The position numbers were made by a program, and so were the translations under genes. From Clostridia bacterium (GTDB lineage: Bacteria > Bacillota > Clostridia > Oscillospirales > CAG-272), in contig JAFQPC010000146.1 in assembly GCA_017411935.1 (NCBI GenBank), positions 1 to 19,988 on the forward strand: a stretch of 19,988 nucleotides of DNA, given 5' to 3'. This document shows, in pieces, positions 6,674-13,098 of this stretch (its first letter is position 1; each line of letters begins with the position of its first letter). Below the pieces are notes generated by a model, which saw only the letters and a list, made by a program, of their open reading frames with translations, was not told the origin of the DNA and did not search any database.

Positions 6674-8688
6674 GCGCCGAGATCGCTAAGGATGCAGGCT
6701 TTTGCTTTGGTGTCAAACGCGCCACCGACCGCCTCGAGCAAACGATCGCAAAAAAGAGCGGCGAGCGTCTTTACACCCTCGGTCCGCTGATCCACAACGA
6801 TGTATATAACGGCTGGCTGGCAGAGCAAGGAGTGGGAATTGCTTCCATCGACGAGGTCGAAGCGCTCGCTAAGACCGCAACCGAGCTCGCGCCTGTCCGT
6901 GTATTTGTGCGAGCCCACGGAATTCCTCGCAAGGATGAGGAGCTGCTTCTCCGTCTGACCGAAGAAAATCCCTTCTTTTTCTATGAGGACTGCACCTGCC
7001 CCTTTGTCAAAAAGATCCATAAAATTGCCAAGGAGCATTCCGCACCCGAAAATCTTTTTGTTCTTTCGGGCTACGCGTCTCACCCCGAAGTCATCGGAAT
7101 CCTCAGCTATTTTGACTACGACGCGCTGACCTTTGAGAACGCGGAAGCGCTCACCAAAGCCATCGAAAACGGGATTTTTGAAAAATTCAAGGAGAAAACG
7201 CTGATTTTGACAGCGCAAACCACGCAAAATCTCTCCGAGTGGAAAAAAACTGAAGAAATTTTCAAAAAACTATATACAAATCGATTAATTTTTGATACAA
7301 TATGTAGTGTTACCGAAACGAGACAGCAGGAAGCCGCCGCGCTTTCAGCGCGAAGCGACTTGATGATCGTCATTGGCGGCAAGGATAGCTCCAATACGGC
7401 AAAGCTGTACGGTATCTGTAAGAAAATCTGCCCCCAAACCGTCTGGATTGAACGGCCGGACGAGCTTGCGGAGCTGAATTTAATAACGTCTACCCACACG
7501 AAAGTGGGCATTACCGCAGGGGCATCGACCCCTTCGGGAGTCATTCAGGAGGTATATAAAACCATGAGTGAAATGAAAGAAAACTTTGAAGAACTGCTCA
7601 ACTCGTCGTTCAAAACTTTAAATACAGGAGAAATCGTAACCGGAACCGTTACTGCCGTCACCGATGCTGAACTTCAGCTCGACATTGGCGCACCCGTAAC
7701 TGGCATTATCAAGGCTGAACAGATCACCGACGATCCTTCTGTAAAGCTGACCGACCTTTACAAGAAGGGCGATCAGATCGAGGCTCGCGTAGGCAGAGTC
7801 AGCGACATCGAAGGAATTGCCGAGCTTTCGAAGAAAGCTGTTGATTCCGCAAAGAACTGGCAGAAGATCGTTGATGCATCCGAGAACGGCGAGGCTCTCA
7901 CGGGCAAGGTCGTTGAGATCATCAAGGGCGGCATCCAGGTTCTGGTTGGCGCAAACAAGATCTTCGTTCCCGCATCGCAGACCGGCGTTCCGAAGGACGG
8001 CGATCTGAACGAGCTCAAGGGCAATGAAGTTACCCTGAAGATCATTGAGATCAAGGGCAACCGTGCGATCGGCTCGATCCGCGCAATTCTCCGCGAGGAG
8101 CGTCGCGCAAAGGAAGCTGCTTTCTGGGCAGAGATCGAGGAAGGCAAGACCTATACGGGTGTCGTTAAGAGCATGACCTCTTACGGCGCATTCGTAGATC
8201 TGGGCGGAATCGACGGTATGGTACATAAGACCGAGCTGTCGTGGCGTCCCATCAAGAGCCCCGCTGACGTCGTTTCGGTTGGTCAGGAGATCACCGTCTT
8301 CGTTAAGAGCTTTGATGCAGAAAAGAAGCGCATCTCTCTCGGCTACAAGACCGACGATACCAATCCTTGGTATCTCTTCACCGCACAGTACGCTGTCGGT
8401 GACGTTGCTGCTGTTAAGATCGTCAACATGATGCCCTTTGGCGCATTTGCTGAGATCATGGACGGCGTAGACGGTCTGATCCACATTTCTCAGATCGCAC
8501 AGCAGAAGATCGGCAAGCCTGCCGACGTTCTCGAGCTCGGTCAGGTCGTTGATGCAAAGATCATCGCCATCGACGAAGAGAATCAGAAGATCAGCCTTTC
8601 GATCCGTGCACTCCTTGACGAGGCACAGGCAGAGGCTGAGGCTATGCCCGAGGAAGCTGTTGAGGCTACTGAGGAAGCTGCTGAATAA
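6670..8688 (+). CDS. IspH - ribosomal protein S1 fusion
   Basis: The N-terminal half (about 1-297) is HMBPP reductase, the last MEP-pathway enzyme, making IPP and DMAPP with a 4Fe-4S cluster. The cluster cysteines are C12 (AGFCFGVKRA), C110 (DCTCPFV) and C212 (CSVTETRQ). Substrate-site residues H42, H83, H138 and E140 (SHPEVIG) are present, as is TPSGVIQEV at the end. The C-terminal half has four S1 RNA-binding domains, starting near residues 320, 408, 492 and 578, and ends in an acidic tail. Such fusions are known in Clostridia. Codon use shifts at the junction towards that of highly expressed genes, and an AGGAGG site with an ATG lies exactly there, so a separate S1 product is possible. It overlaps the plsC-like gene by four bases. 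Confidence 0.95.
   Translation: MSAEIAKDAGFCFGVKRATDRLEQTIAKKSGERLYTLGPLIHNDVYNGWLAEQGVGIASIDEVEALAKTATELAPVRVFVRAHGIPRKDEELLLRLTEENPFFFYEDCTCPFVKKIHKIAKEHSAPENLFVLSGYASHPEVIGILSYFDYDALTFENAEALTKAIENGIFEKFKEKTLILTAQTTQNLSEWKKTEEIFKKLYTNRLIFDTICSVTETRQQEAAALSARSDLMIVIGGKDSSNTAKLYGICKKICPQTVWIERPDELAELNLITSTHTKVGITAGASTPSGVIQEVYKTMSEMKENFEELLNSSFKTLNTGEIVTGTVTAVTDAELQLDIGAPVTGIIKAEQITDDPSVKLTDLYKKGDQIEARVGRVSDIEGIAELSKKAVDSAKNWQKIVDASENGEALTGKVVEIIKGGIQVLVGANKIFVPASQTGVPKDGDLNELKGNEVTLKIIEIKGNRAIGSIRAILREERRAKEAAFWAEIEEGKTYTGVVKSMTSYGAFVDLGGIDGMVHKTELSWRPIKSPADVVSVGQEITVFVKSFDAEKKRISLGYKTDDTNPWYLFTAQYAVGDVAAVKIVNMMPFGAFAEIMDGVDGLIHISQIAQQKIGKPADVLELGQVVDAKIIAIDEENQKISLSIRALLDEAQAEAEAMPEEAVEATEEAAE
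7273..7301 (+). promoter_or_regulatory. Possible internal promoter upstream of the S1 half
   Basis: Within the IspH coding part an unusually AT-rich patch holds TATACA (7273-7278), 17 bases, then TACAAT (7296-7301) preceded by the extended -10 bases TGA. If active it would give an mRNA for the S1 domains without a full IspH. Low certainty because AT-rich coding sequence produces such matches by chance. Confidence 0.3.
7547..7566 (+). promoter_or_regulatory. Internal Shine-Dalgarno and start codon for the S1 half
   Basis: AGGAGGT (7547-7553) is followed 10 bases later by ATG (7564) in frame, exactly between the last conserved IspH residues and the first S1 domain. Initiation here would give a 374-residue S1-like protein beginning MSEMKENFEELL, a start typical of free S1 proteins. 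The same bases also encode Gln-Glu-Val of the IspH end, so part of the match may be coincidental. Confidence 0.45.
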
Positions 8689-8694
8689 TCTTTC

Positions 8695-8735
8695 AAAAGC
8701 CGCCGTGGATTTCTACGGTGGCTTTTGCTTCTTTT
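8695..8735 (+). terminator. Terminator of the housekeeping operon
   Basis: A 12-pair stem, AAAAGCCGCCGT (8695-8706) with ACGGTGGCTTTT (8715-8726) and one wobble pair, has an eight-base loop and is followed by T-rich sequence to 8736. It lies seven bases after the IspH-S1 stop. The next gene's ribosome site begins immediately after it, so some read-through may supply that gene, as no separate promoter is visible. Confidence 0.8.
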
Positions 8736-8747
8736 TAGGAGGTTTTT

Positions 8748-9320
8748 ATGTACGAATCTATGGAAACTCGGGACGACATTTTTCTGACACAGCTTCGCCA
8801 AACCGCAGAGAAGGCGGTGCTTGAGTTCATCGAGGCGTCCGATCTGAAAGCAGGACAGCTTCTTGTCATCGGCTGTTCTACCTCAGAGGTCATCGGAAAA
8901 CAAATCGGACAAGCTTCGGTGCCCGCCGTTGCCCAAGCGCTCGTTGATGGGATCCTTCCCATTTTGAACAAAAAAGGAATCTATTTGGCGGCACAGTGTT
9001 GCGAACATCTGAACCGCGCGCTGATCATCGAGCGGCAATGCGCAGAAAAATATGGATGGGAACCCGTATGGGTTCGACCGCAACCCAAGGCAGGCGGATC
9101 CTTTGCTACCGCGGTGTATGATGCGTTCGGAGAGCCCGTTGCGGTAGAAAAAATTCGCGCGCACGCAGGACTTGATATCGGCGGAACGCTGATCGGTATG
9201 CATCTGCGCGAAGTGGCAGTTCCACTTCGTCTTTCGATCAATCAAATCGGAGAAGCATCTCTGCTTTGTGCCAAGACCCGCCCAAAATATATCGGCGGTC
9301 CGCGCGCAATTTATGAATAA
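8748..9320 (+). CDS. UPF0340 / TIGR01440 family protein (YwlG-like)
   Basis: This 190-residue protein belongs to the conserved Firmicutes family that includes Bacillus subtilis YwlG. It shows the family features LLVIGCSTSEVIGKQIG (about 38-54), AAQCCEHLNRALIIER (about 82-97), and a Gly-rich middle with QPKAGGSFATAVYDAF and AHAGLDIGGTLIGMHL. It ends with PKYIGGPRAIYE. The family has no established biochemical function. The conserved Cys, His and Glu residues suggest an enzyme, which is inference. An AGGAGG site (8737-8742) lies five bases before the ATG. It is flanked by terminators on both sides and looks like a single-gene unit or a read-through extension of the upstream operon. Confidence 0.9.
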   Translation: MYESMETRDDIFLTQLRQTAEKAVLEFIEASDLKAGQLLVIGCSTSEVIGKQIGQASVPAVAQALVDGILPILNKKGIYLAAQCCEHLNRALIIERQCAEKYGWEPVWVRPQPKAGGSFATAVYDAFGEPVAVEKIRAHAGLDIGGTLIGMHLREVAVPLRLSINQIGEASLLCAKTRPKYIGGPRAIYE

Positions 9321-9326
9321 AAAACG

Positions 9327-9359
9327 AAACACGGAAAGTGAAAACTTTCCGTGTTTTTT
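9327..9359 (+). terminator. Intrinsic terminator after the ywlG-like gene
   Basis: A perfect 13-pair stem, AAACACGGAAAGT (9327-9339) with ACTTTCCGTGTTT (9344-9356), closes a GAAA tetraloop and runs into six T (9354-9359). This is a textbook strong terminator insulating the ABC operon from upstream transcription. Confidence 0.92.
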
Positions 9360-9445
9360 CCTGAAAAAACCACAAGATCTTCATCGAAAAAACACGCGAT
9401 TTTTAGGGGAAACCCTGTGTCGTTCACAAAATGTTTATATATTTA

Positions 9446-9454
9446 TGGTATAAT
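9446..9454 (+). promoter_or_regulatory. Extended -10 promoter of the ABC operon
   Basis: TGG directly precedes a perfect TATAAT (9449-9454), an extended -10 element. The -35 region is poor at normal spacing; TTCACA (9423-9428) is closest but 20 bases away. The start would be near 9461, about 36 bases before the first gene. The rest of 9360-9496 is AT-rich with no other recognisable signal. Confidence 0.6.
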
Positions 9455-9496
9455 GTATTCTGTATTAGAATCTTTACGGAAAGGAATTCTCCGACG

Positions 9497-10591
9497 ATGA
9501 TAAAAATTGAACATCTGGTGAAAAACTACGGTACGAATTGCGCCGTGGACGACGTCAGTTTTGAAGTAAAAAAGGGAGAGATCGTAGGTCTTCTCGGTCC
9601 GAACGGCGCAGGAAAAAGTACGACGATGAATATCCTTACGGGATATCTTTCGGCAACCTCGGGCTCGGTCTCGATCGCAGGCTTTGACGTGTTGGATCAC
9701 CCACAGGAGGCAAAAAAGCATGTCGGTTATCTTCCCGAGCAACCTCCGCTTTATATGGATATGACCGTAGAAGAATATCTGATCTTCAACTATAATCTCA
9801 AAGGCTGTAAGCTCAACCGAACCAAGCACTTAGAGGAAATCTGCGACGTGGTAAAGATCCGCGACGTTTATCATCGCGTCATCAAAAATCTTTCCAAGGG
9901 TTACCGTCAGAGAGTCGGCATCGCGCAAGCACTCATCGGCAGTCCCGAGGTGATTATTTTCGACGAACCAACGGTCGGACTTGACCCCAAGCAGATCATT
10001 GAGGTTCGAAACCTTCTGAGAAATCTCGGAAAAGATCACACCGTCATTCTCTCCACGCATATTTTGCAGGAGGTGCAGGCAGTTTGTGACCGAATCGTCA
10101 TCATCAACAAGGGAAAGATCGTTGCCGACGAGCTGACCGAAAATATTACGCGCGCGGTGGAAAATACCCGACGCTTTCAGCTCAAGATCTGCGGACCGCA
10201 AAAGGAAGTCCTCGCTATGCTTCGCGCGAAGCCCGGCATCGTATATGCCGAGGTGCTTCCCGCACGCGACGGGGACGCGTATACCTACGTCATTGAAAGC
10301 GAGATCGGCGTAGACATTCGCAAGACGCTGTTCTATTCCCTCGCGGACAGAAATTGGCCGCTCGTCGGAATGGAAGCGCTCGGTATGAGTCTGGAAGATA
10401 TCTTCATTGCCATCGTCGATCAGACCTCGGGCAAAAAGAAATACGAGCGCCGCGATCCCAAGAGTCGTTCGGCAAAAGGACGCGTTGGCACGGAGCAAGC
10501 GGTAGCAAAAAATATTTTGGAGAAAACCTCGACCGAAAAGGAGCAATTCTCAGCTCTGTTTGGCGATCACTCCGACGAAGATAAGAACTAA
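9497..10591 (+). CDS. ABC transporter ATP-binding protein (GldA-like)
   Basis: This 364-residue ATPase should power the ABC-2 type complex encoded by the next genes at the inner face of the membrane. All motor motifs are intact: Walker A GPNGAGKST (34-42), a Q-loop in YLPEQPPLY, the signature LSKGYRQRVG near 132, Walker B VIIFDEPTVGLDP from about 152, and the switch His in STHILQEV near 187. The signature has SKGYRQR rather than SGGQ, usual in this subgroup. About 60 residues after the family's usual end are highly charged and probably disordered. The ATG at 9497 was chosen because family homology starts at MIKIEHLVKNYG; the longer frame to 9431 runs through the promoter. Resemblance to gliding-motility GldA rests mainly on its neighbours. 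Confidence 0.93.
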   Translation: MIKIEHLVKNYGTNCAVDDVSFEVKKGEIVGLLGPNGAGKSTTMNILTGYLSATSGSVSIAGFDVLDHPQEAKKHVGYLPEQPPLYMDMTVEEYLIFNYNLKGCKLNRTKHLEEICDVVKIRDVYHRVIKNLSKGYRQRVGIAQALIGSPEVIIFDEPTVGLDPKQIIEVRNLLRNLGKDHTVILSTHILQEVQAVCDRIVIINKGKIVADELTENITRAVENTRRFQLKICGPQKEVLAMLRAKPGIVYAEVLPARDGDAYTYVIESEIGVDIRKTLFYSLADRNWPLVGMEALGMSLEDIFIAIVDQTSGKKKYERRDPKSRSAKGRVGTEQAVAKNILEKTSTEKEQFSALFGDHSDEDKN

Positions 10592-10611
10592 CATCGGAAG
10601 GAACGAACACT

Positions 10612-11358
10612 ATGTTTGCGATTTATAAAAAAGAATTGCGATCTTATTTTATCAACGCCATCGGCTACGTTTACGTCGGCGTCTTTCTCGCCGTATCTGC
10701 GCTGATGTGCTGTTATTCCACGCTGATCGCCAAAAGCTACGACACGGGCGTCTACTTTACGATGCTCCTCTTTTCCTTTATCATTCTCATTCCGCTGCTG
10801 ACGATGAAGCTCTTTGCCGAAGAAAAGAAGCTGCGGACCGAACAGCTTCTGATGACCGCCCCCATTTCGATCTGGAGTATGGTGCTCGGTAAATTTTTTG
10901 CGGCAGTCACACTCTTTGCGGGCACGGTTCTCGTCTCTTGCATCAACCTTTTCCCGCTTTACGTATACGCGAACATCGAGCGTCTTTCGAACGACATTGA
11001 GGTCATTCGTATCGGTCCGTCCACGCCCGAGATCATTTCGTGCGTGATCGGTGTCATTCTCGTCGGTCTCGCGTTTATCTCGATCGGTCTCTTTGTCTCC
11101 TCGCTGACCGAAAATCAACTTGCGGCAGCAGTGATTACGGTCGCTATCATTCTGGCGATGCTGGTCCTCGACGCGGTGAACGCTTACATTCACGTGTATG
11201 CGATCCGCTTTGTGATCGACTGGATCAGCGTGATGAGCCGTTTTTCGAATTTTACCACGGGAATCCTCGATTACTCGGCAATTCTTTACTATTTGTCGAT
11301 CTCGGCAGTGTTCCTGCTTCTGACGGTGCGTATTTATGACAAGCGCCGTTGGGGCTAA
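10612..11358 (+). CDS. ABC-2 type permease (GldF-like)
   Basis: This 248-residue integral membrane protein is predicted to have six helices: about 9-37, 46-65, 85-110, 140-162, 168-190 and 218-242. It has the short cytoplasmic start MFAIYKKELRSYF and the coupling-region stretch EEKKLRTEQLLMTAPISIWSMVLGK that are typical of GldF and related ABC-2 permeases. It should form the membrane channel driven by the upstream ATPase. The start is 20 bases after the ATPase stop, with GGAAGGA as ribosome site. Substrate unknown. Confidence 0.9.
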   Translation: MFAIYKKELRSYFINAIGYVYVGVFLAVSALMCCYSTLIAKSYDTGVYFTMLLFSFIILIPLLTMKLFAEEKKLRTEQLLMTAPISIWSMVLGKFFAAVTLFAGTVLVSCINLFPLYVYANIERLSNDIEVIRIGPSTPEIISCVIGVILVGLAFISIGLFVSSLTENQLAAAVITVAIILAMLVLDAVNAYIHVYAIRFVIDWISVMSRFSNFTTGILDYSAILYYLSISAVFLLLTVRIYDKRRWG

Positions 11359-11379
11359 GCGGAAAGGCGGTGTTTTCCA

Positions 11380-13098
11380 ATGAAAATAAAACTGAATGCA
11401 CAAAATAACCGCAAGCTTCGCTATGGCGGTGTCACGGCGGCACTCACCGCATTGATCATTGCGGGAATTATTATCGTCAATGTCATCTTTTCTGCCTTAG
11501 CAGGAAAATTCCTTTGGTATACCGACCTGACCCCCGAGCTTCTTTTTACGCTCTCGGATGACTGCATCACCTTGCTTCGCGACGGAGATCCCGAATACCC
11601 CGATGCGCTCTCTCCGATCGAAAAGCTCGACGAGATCCGTGCCGAAAAGCATGCCGAGGATCCGAACTTCAAGGACGAGGACCTGATGATCGACATCATT
11701 TTCTGCGACGATCCCGACGTTTGGAAATATGCGAACGATCTTCAACGCTACGTCTATGACACGGCACTGCAATTGCAGGCGGAATTTCCCGATCATATCC
11801 GAGTAAAGAACGTCAATATCGTATGGAATCCCACGGCAGTCAGCCAGTACGGTGCGGTCAACAAAACGACCGTCATCGTCGAATGCGGCAGCGAATTCCG
11901 CACGAGATCGCTGAGCAATTTCTACCTGACCGATTCGAGCGCGGAAGAACCTTGGGCATATAACGGAGAGAAGACCTTTGCGTCTCTGATCCTTTCTGTC
12001 ACGCGTGCAGAATCTCCGATCGCCTGCCTGACGACCAACCACGGCGAAACGGTTTCCGCCAATATGCCACTCGTACAAACGCTGATTATGGCAGGTTATA
12101 AGATCCACTTCCTTGATCTCTCGCAAGATGAGATTCCCGAGGATTGCCGACTGATGGTCGTCTTTAATCCGCAGGAAGACTTTATGGTCAGCGACGGAAT
12201 CAACAAAGAGGACGAAATCGAGCGCCTTGAAAAATTCCTGGACGGAACGAACGCGCTGATGGTATTTATGTCGCCCACTCTGAAAAAACCCAACGGCGAT
12301 ATTCAAGCCAACCCGCCGCTCGAAAATTTTGAAGAATATCTTGAGGAATGGGGGATCCAGTACGACCGCCACGAAAGCCAAGACGACGGAAAAATCTACC
12401 CTTATATGATCAAAGACCCCACGCAAAGTCTGAATTATGACGGTGGCTATACCTTCTTTGCCGACTATTATACGGCAGGAGGACTCGGCACCTCGATGAC
12501 CAAGGAGATGCACTCGGCAAAAATTCCGCCGAAAATGGTCTTCTCCAACGCAATGTCGATCTCTTATTCGAGTCAGTTTGAGCCCTCGCACCGTACCGAT
12601 TCGAACGATCCTTCCATCGAGTACGATTGCGCCACTTCCTCGGCAGACGGAACGATGAGAACGATCTACGACGTCTTCGTAACAAGCGAAAATGCTGTTG
12701 CTATGGCAAACAACAAGGAAGTTGCCAAGGCAACGGCGACCAATCCCCTCAAGCTGATGACGGTTTCGATCGAGGATCGCAACGTCACCGAGCAGGGAGA
12801 TCTTTCTATGGTCAACCAGGCATCTTACGTCATCGCCTGCGGCTCGATTGATTTTGCCGCAGAGGACGTTCTCCAATCTACCGCATACGGAAATAACGCC
12901 TTCCTTGAATATGCGCTCAGAACCATCGGTCACGAGCCCGTTCCCGTGGGTCTGATTCCCAAGCCGTTCGGTGATACGACGATGGATACGATCACTACCT
13001 CTGAGGCAACGACGTACACCATCATTCTGACGCTCGTTCCCGCCGTACTGGCACTTGGCGCAGGCATTTTCGTCCTCGTAAGGAGAAAGAACCGATGA
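11380..13098 (+). CDS. GldG-like ABC transporter auxiliary protein
   Basis: This 572-residue protein has one N-terminal helix (about 18-40), a large extracytoplasmic domain and one C-terminal helix ending in LVRRKNR (about 547-568). This is the architecture of GldG and the ABC_transp_aux family. After the first helix comes the typical WYTDLTPELLFTLSDD segment, in which the family sequence speaks of released or folded envelope substrates, followed by SPIACLTTNHGE and the EIERLEKFLDGTNALMVFMSP block near 280. The N-terminal domain contains ESPIACLTTNHGETV, a conserved feature of the family. Its stop overlaps the next start by four bases (ATGA), showing tight coupling. In Bacteroidetes GldAFG supports gliding; the function here is unknown and gliding should not be inferred. 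Confidence 0.87.
   Translation: MKIKLNAQNNRKLRYGGVTAALTALIIAGIIIVNVIFSALAGKFLWYTDLTPELLFTLSDDCITLLRDGDPEYPDALSPIEKLDEIRAEKHAEDPNFKDEDLMIDIIFCDDPDVWKYANDLQRYVYDTALQLQAEFPDHIRVKNVNIVWNPTAVSQYGAVNKTTVIVECGSEFRTRSLSNFYLTDSSAEEPWAYNGEKTFASLILSVTRAESPIACLTTNHGETVSANMPLVQTLIMAGYKIHFLDLSQDEIPEDCRLMVVFNPQEDFMVSDGINKEDEIERLEKFLDGTNALMVFMSPTLKKPNGDIQANPPLENFEEYLEEWGIQYDRHESQDDGKIYPYMIKDPTQSLNYDGGYTFFADYYTAGGLGTSMTKEMHSAKIPPKMVFSNAMSISYSSQFEPSHRTDSNDPSIEYDCATSSADGTMRTIYDVFVTSENAVAMANNKEVAKATATNPLKLMTVSIEDRNVTEQGDLSMVNQASYVIACGSIDFAAEDVLQSTAYGNNAFLEYALRTIGHEPVPVGLIPKPFGDTTMDTITTSEATTYTIILTLVPAVLALGAGIFVLVRRKNR

Noticed and set aside
7618..8484. A 288-codon minus-strand frame opposite the S1 domains
   Set aside because: Antisense to well-recognised S1 domains; no promoter or ribosome site.
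9360..9445. Riboswitch or attenuator before the ABC operon
   Set aside because: The sequence is AT-rich with only a four-pair hairpin (AGGG-GAAA-CCCT), lies upstream of the predicted transcription start, and shows no known aptamer pattern.
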